The notes below the pieces were generated by a model, which was not told where the DNA came from, ran no database searches, and was given only the letters and a program-made list of their open reading frames with translations. DNA of 55,185 nt, from the IMG/VR virus record IMGVR_UViG_3300017734_000007, positions 1 through 55,185 of that record; one strand, written 5' to 3'. This document shows, piece by piece, positions 45,068 through 52,020 of the stretch; the first letter of the stretch is position 1, and the number at the start of each line of letters is the position of its first letter. The DNA is from a virus. Made by a program: the position numbers and the translations under genes.

Positions 45068-45938
45068 TATTACTCTCCTCAAATTGACTACAGAACTGAG
45101 CAACACCGCAGAAGTTTTCACAACAACGTGTCAACTCTGACGGGCGCTCTTCAAGATAAAGTGCAGATGCACCTTTTTGCTCTTTCATGTAAAGCTCAGC
45201 TAGCTTTGGATCATCAAAGAGTTTGACCGCAGACTTGCGGCCCTTCTTCATGACAGCCCACTTGGCAGGCTTGGCCCACCGCTCTTCATCAGAGCACAGA
45301 GGTATGTCATTTATGAAGTCTGTTTGCGTGTTCTTATGCAGGAACACACGATTAGCGATGTACTCAGACTGCTCTTCAAAATCCCAAAGCGGTACATCGA
45401 TAACTTGAATATTGGCATTCGGATAGTCTTGCTCTCTCTGTGATTTTCTGCGATTGAAATCACGAATGATTGCGATTATCTGTAATTTCTTGACAGGTAA
45501 CTGTTTGGTTCTGGTTACAAGCCATGCATAACAGTTCAGTTGCTTCTCCCAATCAGGTTTATCGTTCATGACGGCCCAAGCTGTACAGACCTTATAGTCC
45601 ATGATCGACACAGAGCCGTCAGCTTCGTACTTCTGCACGTCAATCGCTCCAGACACCACCCAGTCGAATACATTCTGATACAGGCGCTCCTCGTAGACCT
45701 CATTGGGTTTTTCGTCAGTGTCTTCTAACATCTGATGGACAGCAGTCCCGACCATGCTGAAAGTCATGTCGGTAATATCGCGTTGCATCTGGTCTTCATG
45801 ACGCTGTTTGAGGATATTAATGCGAGGAGAATCGATCAGTGTTGTGACACTGATATCTGCATTGCCTTTTGAATACTTGTTATTCTGAGCGACACGGATA
45901 AACTGCTCAGGAACATTGTGAACATTAGTAATTATCAT
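45060..45938 (-). CDS. PD-(D/E)XK exonuclease (RecB/Cas4-like, 292 aa)
   Basis: Conserved motifs are GTAVHQMLE (residues 64-72), SGAIDV with D100, and SIMDYKV with D114 and K116: the H, D and (E/D)xK set of RecB-family nucleases. The C-terminal RCCENFCGVAQFC is Cys-rich, like the iron-sulphur end of Cas4/AddB-type nucleases, but no matching N-terminal Cys is clear. It likely makes single strands for the annealing protein. GGGAGG precedes the ATG. Palindrome copy 11 lies in frame near the end (QKGASALY). Confidence 0.75.
   Translation of the reverse strand: MIITNVHNVPEQFIRVAQNNKYSKGNADISVTTLIDSPRINILKQRHEDQMQRDITDMTFSMVGTAVHQMLEDTDEKPNEVYEERLYQNVFDWVVSGAIDVQKYEADGSVSIMDYKVCTAWAVMNDKPDWEKQLNCYAWLVTRTKQLPVKKLQIIAIIRDFNRRKSQREQDYPNANIQVIDVPLWDFEEQSEYIANRVFLHKNTQTDFINDIPLCSDEERWAKPAKWAVMKKGRKSAVKLFDDPKLAELYMKEQKGASALYLEERPSELTRCCENFCGVAQFCSQFEESNNV
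45156..45177. repeat. Dispersed palindrome, copy 11 (inside exonuclease gene)
   Basis: Core GTGCAGATGCAC. Read with the gene on the minus strand it encodes K-G-A-S-A-L, the same phase and nearly the same peptide as copies 8 and 9 in an unrelated gene. Confidence 0.7.
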
Positions 45939-45968
45939 CCCGCCTCCCGATAGGACTATGAGCTGTCA

Positions 45969-45996
45969 ATAGTAACAGGTATTGAAACTAATGCAA
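45969..45996 (-). promoter_or_regulatory. Possible leftward promoter for the recombination operon
   Basis: On the minus strand TTGCAT, 16 bases, then TACTAT preceded by TG-N form a weak -35 and an extended -10. It lies in the short gap between divergent operons, about 30 bases before the exonuclease start. No equally clear rightward box is seen there. Weak evidence. Confidence 0.3.
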
Positions 45997-46374
45997 CCTA
46001 AAGATACAAACGAAACAGACGTACTTATAACGATACTAGGGGAGCCTGCGAGCAAAGCAAATTCACGTAGAATGGTATTGATAAGGGGTAAACCTCGATT
46101 GATTAAATCGAAAAAAGCTCTGGACTACTGCAAGGGATTCGCAGATCAATGTCCGGTTCTGGACACCCTTATCGAGAGTGATGTTGCGGTGACGCTCGAC
46201 ATATATTACGCTTCTCGCAGGCCTGATCTGGATGAGTCAGTCATTCTGGATGAGCTACAGGGGAGGGTGTACAAGAACGACAGGCAAGTAAAGGAGAAGC
46301 ATGTCTTCTGGCATCTCGACAGAGATAATCCACGATCCGATATCCGCGTTAAAGTTATGGAGAGCGGTGATTAG
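45991..46374 (+). CDS. RusA-like Holliday junction resolvase (127 aa)
   Basis: A 127-residue protein with LGEPASKANSRR at the N-terminus and ASRRPDLDESVILDELQGRV (residues 74-93) followed by NDRQV. D79, D81 and D97 correspond in spacing to the three catalytic Asp of RusA, which cuts four-way DNA junctions made during recombination or replication. It is first in a rightward operon with the primase-helicase. The TTG at 45982 is an alternative start; ATG 45991 is preferred by spacing. Confidence 0.8.
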   Translation: MQPKDTNETDVLITILGEPASKANSRRMVLIRGKPRLIKSKKALDYCKGFADQCPVLDTLIESDVAVTLDIYYASRRPDLDESVILDELQGRVYKNDRQVKEKHVFWHLDRDNPRSDIRVKVMESGD

Positions 46375-46585
46375 TCAGGCTTTCACCGATGCATCGAGTG
46401 ACAAGAGACATAATCGGGTTGCAGTGGCGACTTGGCTTCTTTGTAAAGATTTTGAGACGGTCTGTGACTTAGCATCTCTGAACCATCGAGTCATCAAAAA
46501 AGTATTGGCAACAATTCTTGCCGAGACACCTGATAGGGGGCAGGTGATCTGTAAAAAGCTAATTACAACAATAGAAAACTTGTAA
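46367..46585 (+). CDS. Small protein between RusA and primase genes (72 aa, GTG start)
   Basis: The GTG at 46367 has GGAGAG 5 bases upstream and overlaps the RusA stop by 8 bases; an ATG at 46301 would overlap by 74. The 72 residues are mainly helical (AVATWLLCKDFETVCDLASL, then HRVIKKVLATILAET). Similar short helical proteins with DF-x-x-VC occur in phages near recombination genes (recall), function unknown. Confidence 0.6.
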   Translation: MISQAFTDASSDKRHNRVAVATWLLCKDFETVCDLASLNHRVIKKVLATILAETPDRGQVICKKLITTIENL

Positions 46586-46598
46586 CACGGGAGGTTAC

Positions 46599-48359
46599 AT
46601 GAGCGACAATCTAGCTCTGAAGGAGTACGCAGACCACTTGCCTATTGGCGATCACAAGAAAGCCTGTCCACTCTGTTCACACACACGCAAGAAAAACAAG
46701 AACGATCTCTGTCTTTCACTCAAGGTCATGCCTGACCGCATGGTATTTAATTGTTTCCATTGTCAAGAAAGTGGAGTCATTCAGTTTCGCGGGAGAGAAA
46801 AAGTGCAAGTGCACCAAATTGACCAACACAGAACACAAAAGTTGAACATACAACCGTTATCAGAAGAAGCTTTTAAGTGGTTGGAAAGTAGAGGGATATC
46901 AAAACAAGTAGCAAAGGACGCCAACCTTTTCTCCAGTGACCACTGGATCAACTCGGAGAATAGTAGAACTCCTTGCATCGGATTCCCTTATGAGAGAGGG
47001 AGCATTACGGCAGGGGCCAAGATGCGCTCACTGGGTAGCAAAGGATTCTCATGCACGTCTGCATTGCAGTGGTTCTTCAATATCAATTCGATAGGAGACG
47101 GAGATTATTTTGTTATCTGCGAGGGTGAGATAGACGCTTTGTCTTTTGTGCAGGCGGGGATCAAGTCAGCGGTCAGTGTTCCGAATGGCGCTGTCGGGAA
47201 GGTCAAGACTGGCGCTATAAATCCTGAGGACGACAGGACATTCAACTTCCTGTGGGATGCAAAAGAGAAGCTGGACAACTCACGTAAGATAATCATAGCG
47301 ACAGACGGAGACACTGCTGGCAATGCAATGGCAGAGGAGCTGGCGAGAAGGATTGGCAGGGATAGATGCTGGCGTATTGTTTACCCAGAGGGTTACAAGG
47401 ACGCCAATGAAGTGCTTCTCGACTGCGGCGAGGAGTGCCTCGTGGATCTGGTTGAGTCTGCTGAGCCTTGGCCTATCAAAGGGATATACGATGCATCGTT
47501 TTATTCCACTGAGGTTCAGGACATTTATTCCAACGGGCTCGGATCTGGACTATCTACTGGGTACCAGAATCTGGATGACATATACACGGTAGCATCTGGA
47601 CAACTTACTGTAGTCACAGGGATTCCCAGTTCTGGTAAGTCAGAGTTCATAGATCAACTGATGATGAATCAAGCCAGACAGTTTGACAGTAAGTTCGCAG
47701 TGTGTTCTTTCGAGAACGAACCAAGACTGCACATTGCTAAGCTGGCTTCTAAGTACATCCGTAAACCATTCTTCGATGGCATGAATGATCGGATGACACA
47801 GGATGAGCTGGATGAGTCCCAAGAGTTCGTAAACAAGCACTTCACGTTCCTGTCGCACAATGATGGGAACCTTGTAGATCTGGATGACTTACTAGAGAGA
47901 TTGAAGGTAGCAGTGATGCGGTTTGGGATTACGGGTGTGGTGATCGATCCATATAACTACATCAAGAAAGACACAGATAGAGAGACAGATTGGATCAGTG
48001 AGATGCTGACTAAGGTGAGGATGTTCGGACAGCACTACGACTGCCACATCTGGTTTGTCGCGCATCCGACAAAGATGCAGAGAGAGAATGGCAAGACGCC
48101 AGTCCCGAAAGGGTACGACATTTCAGGCAGTGCCGCATGGTTTGCTAAGGCAGACTGTGGCATCACAGTTCACAGAGAGTTCCAGTCTCCCAACACGGAG
48201 ATACATGTGTGGAAGTGCAGGTTTGCGTGGATTGGCAAGCAGGGCGTCTGCGACCTGATCTACGATCCTGTCAGTACCTGTTACCGTGAGCATGGATTCG
48301 CAGACAGGTACATCAGCACTGAGAAAGCGGGCCCATCAGACTTCCCTGCACCATTTTAA
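46599..48359 (+). CDS. Primase-helicase (T7 gp4 / Twinkle-like, 586 aa)
   Basis: Domains in order: a zinc ribbon with C23, C26, C52 and C55; a TOPRIM domain with VICEGEIDALSF near 170-182 and ATDGDTAGNAMAEELARRIG near 230-250; and a DnaB-like helicase with Walker A GIPSSGKS near 341-348 and VVIDPYNYI as a Walker B strand. It unwinds the fork and makes primers. GGGAGG upstream supports the ATG. Palindrome copy 12 lies in its zinc-ribbon/TOPRIM linker (residues about 67-74). No DNA polymerase is seen nearby. Confidence 0.9.
   Translation: MSDNLALKEYADHLPIGDHKKACPLCSHTRKKNKNDLCLSLKVMPDRMVFNCFHCQESGVIQFRGREKVQVHQIDQHRTQKLNIQPLSEEAFKWLESRGISKQVAKDANLFSSDHWINSENSRTPCIGFPYERGSITAGAKMRSLGSKGFSCTSALQWFFNINSIGDGDYFVICEGEIDALSFVQAGIKSAVSVPNGAVGKVKTGAINPEDDRTFNFLWDAKEKLDNSRKIIIATDGDTAGNAMAEELARRIGRDRCWRIVYPEGYKDANEVLLDCGEECLVDLVESAEPWPIKGIYDASFYSTEVQDIYSNGLGSGLSTGYQNLDDIYTVASGQLTVVTGIPSSGKSEFIDQLMMNQARQFDSKFAVCSFENEPRLHIAKLASKYIRKPFFDGMNDRMTQDELDESQEFVNKHFTFLSHNDGNLVDLDDLLERLKVAVMRFGITGVVIDPYNYIKKDTDRETDWISEMLTKVRMFGQHYDCHIWFVAHPTKMQRENGKTPVPKGYDISGSAAWFAKADCGITVHREFQSPNTEIHVWKCRFAWIGKQGVCDLIYDPVSTCYREHGFADRYISTEKAGPSDFPAPF
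46798..46819. repeat. Dispersed palindrome, copy 12 (inside primase-helicase)
   Basis: Core GTGCAAGTGCAC with an A-rich left flank and a degenerate right flank. It encodes EKVQVHQ in a phase different from the other in-gene copies, in the linker between zinc ribbon and TOPRIM. Confidence 0.55.
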
Positions 48360-48380
48360 AAAAGTGCATAGGAACTTTTA
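48359..48380. repeat. Dispersed palindrome, copy 13
   Basis: Core GTGCATAGGAAC; both halves are imperfect. It begins at the last base of the primase-helicase stop (TAA) and ends before GGGGAG. Like copy 16 it carries CATAGG at the centre. Confidence 0.65.
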
Positions 48381-48403
48381 TGTGGGGAGTTAGACAAGAT
48401 CCA

Positions 48404-48571
48404 ATGGATGCTTTAGATGATGCTAAGGCGATGAGTTTAAGGGACTACGCTGGAGAGATACACATCACTCGAACCCATCAAGGGTACAGGGCAATTTATC
48501 CAGACCAAAAACATTACGGCACTGTGATGGCTGTTCTTCAGCGTGACATGTTGCGGTCTGATCTGATTTAA
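48404..48571 (+). CDS. Small protein of unknown function (55 aa)
   Basis: A short protein with MSLRDYAGEIHITRTHQGYR and AIYPDQKHYGTVMAVLQRDM. The start is uncertain: ATG 48380 follows palindrome copy 13 directly and has no upstream binding site, while ATG 48404 has GGGGAG about 14 bases upstream. The latter fits the rule that the palindrome is followed by the ribosome site. Last rightward gene before the leftward terminator. Confidence 0.45.
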   Translation: MDALDDAKAMSLRDYAGEIHITRTHQGYRAIYPDQKHYGTVMAVLQRDMLRSDLI

Positions 48572-48584
48572 CTTTTCTCAAGGC

Positions 48585-48621
48585 AAAAAAAAGGCGCTCC
48601 AGTCGGGAAACCGGAGCGCCT
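48585..48621 (-). terminator. Intrinsic terminator for the MoxR-region leftward operon
   Basis: A nine-base stem AGGCGCTCC (48592-48600) pairs with GGAGCGCCT (48613-48621) around a 12-base loop. Read leftward it is followed by a run of seven or more T (A run at 48585-48591). It ends the 48.8-53.8 kb operon. Confidence 0.85.
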
Positions 48622-48811
48622 AGCTATTCGATAGATTCACTGTACTATAAGCCGCAGTCTCATCGTGTGGGATTGCAGTCCCACGACCACGGTGCGCGAC
48701 ACAATTTTAGATCTTCCCAAGCCTGTGAAATACTCAAGGGGTCAGACAAGGTCAGACATCTATCGCCTTCGGCACGTAGCTACCGTGCACTTGGAGGTAG
48801 TCGCGCCCCCA
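48622..48811. other. 190-base untranslated stretch with hairpins
   Basis: It lies between the last leftward gene and its terminator. Hairpins include GTGGGA-loop-TCCCAC (about 48668-48685) and CTACC-loop-GGTAG (about 48780-48799), plus a tandem GGTCAGACA (48739-48757). No tRNA fits: there is no matching acceptor stem or T-loop. It may be a structured 3' untranslated region or a small RNA. Confidence 0.45.
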
Positions 48812-49804
48812 TTAAAAATCAAGCTGATCAAGCACAGCATTCTTGAGCCGTCTCTCATATAGACTCTTGGCCTGAGAGATCGTGATCCCTGTCCCCTCGA
48901 TAGGGACCTCATATTCATCCTTATCGACTGTGCATACTGAGTCATTGATAACATGGTAATACTGGAAGTGTACAGGTTTCTTGTTCTGCACCTTTTCAAT
49001 ATCCCTTTCGAGTTGATTGATAATCGCGGCATACTCTTGAGAACTCCAGTTCTCTTCTCTCGACCTTATGTTTGCCATAAGCATCTGCTCTTTAAGATGG
49101 GTGATCCAAGCCAGAGGAGCCCGACCGTAACCAGAAAAATTGTGGATCGTGCACTCATCTAGGCCGTGAGGCTTGGAAGGGATAAGCCTGCCATCAACAT
49201 TGAAGATGGTCTCTTTGCTGACAGTCACGGTAGCAAATCGACTGCTTACACGATGTGGCCACAGGTGCGAGATCACTGCTGTAAACCGCTTGGAGTCCGC
49301 AGATGACATGACTCTAGGTACGTCATCTTCGAGTACGCGATTGCCGAATGACTGAACCTCGACATTCATCCTGTCTACCCAGTGCGGAGCGTCCCGATTG
49401 AACTCTCTCCATGCGCTGTTGTACACGGACTCTTTAATCTCAGCTAAGCGATCACCCCAGTTATAAGACGCAGGCGCCCGCTCACTGACACGTATGTCCT
49501 GAATGGTTGCCGCATAGCTCTGGATTGTCCGAACACAGTCAAGCCATGTCTTGCGTCCCAGCGTCTTGGCTGAGACCAGCATATAATCGTCAGCCTCCCA
49601 CTGCCGAATGATATCCTTGATCGCTGTGCAGAACTCGACCTCATCATCTGATTTACGAAGCATCTGCAACCAGTCAGCACTCTGATCCCTGTCATAGACG
49701 ATCCACTTGATCAGGTTCGGAGGGATCCCCAGATATTTGGCCCTGACTTGAATCATCTCATTCAGCATCGGGACCATGTTCCTCTTTGTGAAATTGTTTT
49801 CCAT
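48812..49804 (-). CDS. Protein of unknown function (330 aa)
   Basis: A 330-residue soluble protein, probably alpha-helical with a beta middle. Blocks are MVPMLNEMIQVRAKYLGIPP, ASYNWGDRLAEIKESVY, and a late helical part (AAIINQLERDIEKVQNKKP). I recognise no family. GAGGA precedes the ATG. Its leader holds pseudoknot element A, 26 bases from the start. It is the last gene of the MoxR-region operon. Confidence 0.6.
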   Translation of the reverse strand: MENNFTKRNMVPMLNEMIQVRAKYLGIPPNLIKWIVYDRDQSADWLQMLRKSDDEVEFCTAIKDIIRQWEADDYMLVSAKTLGRKTWLDCVRTIQSYAATIQDIRVSERAPASYNWGDRLAEIKESVYNSAWREFNRDAPHWVDRMNVEVQSFGNRVLEDDVPRVMSSADSKRFTAVISHLWPHRVSSRFATVTVSKETIFNVDGRLIPSKPHGLDECTIHNFSGYGRAPLAWITHLKEQMLMANIRSREENWSSQEYAAIINQLERDIEKVQNKKPVHFQYYHVINDSVCTVDKDEYEVPIEGTGITISQAKSLYERRLKNAVLDQLDF

Positions 49805-49830
49805 AATCGTTTCCTCGTGTTGGTTTGTTA

Positions 49831-49880
49831 CGGCCAGTCAGACCGAGCATGTGCCCCGCAGGGCACATGGGCAGGTGACT
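49831..49880 (-). ncRNA. Pseudoknot-like leader element A
   Basis: Read leftward: AGTCA, then CCTGCC, then a nine-pair hairpin (CATGTGCCC, loop TGCG, GGGCACATG), then CT, then the stem CGGTC with GGCCG closing the loop TGACT. The loop TGACT can pair with the 5' AGTCA to form a pseudoknot. The TAG stop of the upstream gene supplies the first bases of AGTCA. The next ATG is 26 bases downstream. Confidence 0.7.
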
Positions 49881-50175
49881 AAGCATGGTTTGCCTGAGTC
49901 TGGTTTTCGTCTTTCCGTCTCTGGAATTCTTTCTTGGCGAACTCTCTTGCGGCATAGATACCCTCATCAGCATTCAGACCATCAGCTAACTTCTCAGCTA
50001 TCTTGGTCAGCTTGAGCCGTATGTCCAGCTCTTGCCTCGCAGTTCGGAAATCGAACTCGTCTGTGTATACGATGCCTAAGATTCTTCTGACAGCGGCCTC
50101 ATGTGCCTCCGCTTTCACGCCAAGGAATTCCTTCGGAGGGATCCCCATTCTTGTTAACATGTCATTCATGTTCAT
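49879..50175 (-). CDS. Helical protein of unknown function (98 aa)
   Basis: A 98-residue mainly helical, charged protein (AEAHEAAVRRILGIVYTDEF, then RQELDIRLKLTKIAEKLADG). GGAG lies 7 bases upstream and the start overlaps the preceding stop. Its stop codon lies in pseudoknot element A. No family is recognised. Confidence 0.55.
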   Translation of the reverse strand: MNMNDMLTRMGIPPKEFLGVKAEAHEAAVRRILGIVYTDEFDFRTARQELDIRLKLTKIAEKLADGLNADEGIYAAREFAKKEFQRRKDENQTQANHA

Positions 50176-50389
50176 GATTTGTCTCCACTTTTATGACTTC
50201 AAATTCTTCAGATACGTGGTTCAATGCGAACCATTGCAGGCAGTCCTCGACTGAGTAACAAAAGAGCTGAGTCTGCTCATCATCACTACAGTGGAGTACA
50301 GCGTGGGCCTTGCTTGGCCCAGCTCCGTGACCATCTTCCACGCCATAAACCTCAGCGCGTACAATGGTGAGTCCGGTTGGTGTGCTCAT
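50162..50389 (-). CDS. Small protein of unknown function (75 aa)
   Basis: Start at ATG 50389 (MSTPTGLTIVRAEVYGVEDG), supported by AGGAG 8 bases upstream; the longer reading frame would run through pseudoknot element B. The protein holds short strands, a Cys pair (HCSDDEQ, SVEDCLQWF) and FALNHVSEEFEVIKV. It overlaps the next gene. Function is unknown. Confidence 0.55.
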   Translation of the reverse strand: MSTPTGLTIVRAEVYGVEDGHGAGPSKAHAVLHCSDDEQTQLFCYSVEDCLQWFALNHVSEEFEVIKVETNHEHE

Positions 50390-50414
50390 AGTATTTCTCC
50401 TTTTATGCTCACAG

Positions 50415-50468
50415 CGGTCCAGTGAGACCGATCCAGTGCCCGATACACAGACACTGGGGCAGGTCACT
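50415..50468 (-). ncRNA. Pseudoknot-like leader element B
   Basis: Read leftward: AGTGA, CCTGCC, hairpin CCAGTG with CACTGG around a 13-base loop, AT, then CGGTC and GACCG closing the loop TCACTG. The 5' AGTGA pairs with TCACT in the loop, a compensated change against element A. The TAG stop of the 35-aa gene overlaps the first bases. The next ATG is 25 bases downstream. Confidence 0.7.
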
Positions 50469-50574
50469 AGAACTTCCATTTGTCCTTATCATCAGAAAAC
50501 CAGAAGGCTATAAGGCCCACTGCATAGACAAGGCAAATCAAGGCAACGGATGCAAAGCTGGTGTATTCGGTCAT
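50467..50574 (-). CDS. Small membrane protein (35 aa)
   Basis: A 35-residue protein with one membrane helix (FASVALICLVYAVGLIAFWF) and a charged tail DDKDKWKF. The ATG overlaps the upstream TGA as ATGA, GGAG lies 10 bases upstream, and the stop starts pseudoknot element B. These contacts on both sides support a real gene despite its size. Function is unknown; it could be a holin-like or membrane-anchored peptide. Confidence 0.6.
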   Translation of the reverse strand: MTEYTSFASVALICLVYAVGLIAFWFSDDKDKWKF

Positions 50575-50846
50575 CTCGATGTGCTCCAAGGGTTTGTGGA
50601 TTTATCCCTCATCTTTTTGAGGAACTCCTCAGCGTAGGCTTTGTTGCGGTCTGCAACCATGCCTGACTCCTTCAGGTAATTGATAGCGTTAGTCAGCTCC
50701 TCAATATCCTGATGCATCTCAGCCACGGTGTCAGGGTCAGAGATCAAGTGAGTAACCTTGTAGGTCAGATCATCTACGCGAGACGCGCAGTTGTCTACCA
50801 GTACTCGAATGGCGCTCTTGATAGCGCCCTCATGAAGTTCAGTCAT
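50571..50846 (-). CDS. Helical protein of unknown function (91 aa)
   Basis: A 91-residue helical protein with coiled-coil-like stretches (TVAEMHQDIEELTNAINYLK, KAYAEEFLKKMRDK). ATG 50846 is chosen because GGAG lies 6 bases upstream, directly after palindrome copy 14. It overlaps the 35-aa gene by four bases. No family is recognised. Confidence 0.55.
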   Translation of the reverse strand: MTELHEGAIKSAIRVLVDNCASRVDDLTYKVTHLISDPDTVAEMHQDIEELTNAINYLKESGMVADRNKAYAEEFLKKMRDKSTNPWSTSR

Positions 50847-50857
50847 ATCATTCTCCA

Positions 50858-50879
50858 AAAAAGTTCACATGCACTTTTT
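50858..50879. repeat. Dispersed palindrome, copy 14
   Basis: Core GTTCACATGCAC, same as copy 3. It lies between the VWA gene stop and the 91-aa gene. Read leftward, its T-run is followed at once by GGAGA. Confidence 0.85.
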
Positions 50880-50883
50880 GACA

Positions 50884-50903
50884 TGGTCAGCTTACGCTGA
50901 CCA
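50884..50903 (-). other. Hairpin at the end of the VWA gene
   Basis: TGGTCAGC, loop of four, GCTGACCA: an eight-pair perfect hairpin that overlaps the last codons and stop of the VWA gene, five bases from palindrome copy 14. It could act with the palindrome as a boundary structure. No T-run follows directly. Confidence 0.5.
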
Positions 50904-52020
50904 CATCTCCGAATGGTGCGGCTGTAGCGCCAGTGGATACCCATAGCACCGGATAGTCAGGTGCCTGTGGGAAATCATGCACATACAGGTCTGTGAAGTA
51001 CACCATAGAATCGACAGGCAGGCCCTGCTCATCAATGTAATTGAATGCAGGCGTGACCCGTGTGCCGCCACGGCCCTTGGCATTGAGTGACTCGATCACC
51101 TCGCCCTCATAGTACGTAGTCACAGACTGTACCTGAGTGTCGCAAGTAATGATCGTCACGGACGTAGGCGCCATGTCCTCAGAGATCGCATTCAGCTCAC
51201 TGAGATACATGTTCAGCTCCTCCTGCGTAACAGAACAGGAGGAGTCGATCACGGCCACGATGTTGCCCACACCATTGTGCTCGACACTGGGCATGTAAAT
51301 GCCACAGGAGGCCAGCATCTTGCGATTGGGTTTCCGCATGGTGTAGTCATCAGGCTGGTCACCTCCCACGAACAGACGCAACTTGTCACGCCAGTCAACC
51401 TTGTTAGTGGTCAAAACATTGACCAGCTCATCAAGGCCAGCGGGTATCTTGCCGATATTCTTGGCAGTGGTAGCGGCCTGCATGACCAGACGATCTGCCT
51501 GCGCCTCCATCTCCTCAAGCTCCTCACCGGAGACAGGATCACCGTCACCGTTGGTAGGTTGCTTGATATCACCGAACTTCCAGCCCTCGCCCTTAGGACG
51601 ATCAGCGGTGTCCAGCAGGCGGGGATAGATCGCCTCAGCAGACATGCCTTTGTACTGAGGGTCAAACAAACCCTCAGGAGGCATCTCCAGTCCGCTGTCG
51701 ATACAGATCTGGTTGATAGCGTAGTCAGTCGCCATATTCCAGACCTCATGGTCACGGCCATCACAACGCATCGGATGCTTGAGTGCCACATGCATGATCT
51801 CGTGGACAACCACGAACAGTACCTGATCGAAAGGGAGCCGCATGACAAATTCAGGATTGTAATCCACTGTCCTGCCATCGGTGCACATCGTAGGGATTGA
51901 TGAGTCCTCAATGAACTGCATACCCATAGCGATGGCGCCAAAGAATGGATGCTTGATCATCAAGCGGGTCTTGACCCGCGAGATGACGAACTGGGCATCC
52001 TGATTGAGTGCCTGAATCAT
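50887..52020 (-). CDS. VWA / DUF2201-like metallopeptidase protein (377 aa)
   Basis: An N-terminal part with HEIMH (residues 73-77), the zincin pattern seen in DUF2201 proteins, and a C-terminal von Willebrand A domain with MIDAS DSSCS (259-263), later GGTRVTPAF giving the Thr, and YFTDLYVHD giving the Asp. In bacteria these proteins pair with MoxR ATPases to remodel partner complexes. The start overlaps the MoxR gene stop by four bases (ATGA), so they are co-translated. N4-like phages carry a similar ATPase/VWA pair (recall). The substrate is unknown. Confidence 0.75.
   Translation of the reverse strand: MIQALNQDAQFVISRVKTRLMIKHPFFGAIAMGMQFIEDSSIPTMCTDGRTVDYNPEFVMRLPFDQVLFVVVHEIMHVALKHPMRCDGRDHEVWNMATDYAINQICIDSGLEMPPEGLFDPQYKGMSAEAIYPRLLDTADRPKGEGWKFGDIKQPTNGDGDPVSGEELEEMEAQADRLVMQAATTAKNIGKIPAGLDELVNVLTTNKVDWRDKLRLFVGGDQPDDYTMRKPNRKMLASCGIYMPSVEHNGVGNIVAVIDSSCSVTQEELNMYLSELNAISEDMAPTSVTIITCDTQVQSVTTYYEGEVIESLNAKGRGGTRVTPAFNYIDEQGLPVDSMVYFTDLYVHDFPQAPDYPVLWVSTGATAAPFGDVVSVS

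Noticed and set aside
48660-48760. A tRNA gene near the hairpin GTGGGA-loop-TCCCAC
   Set aside because: The loop does not match a T-loop, and no acceptor stem of seven pairs could be placed around it on either strand.
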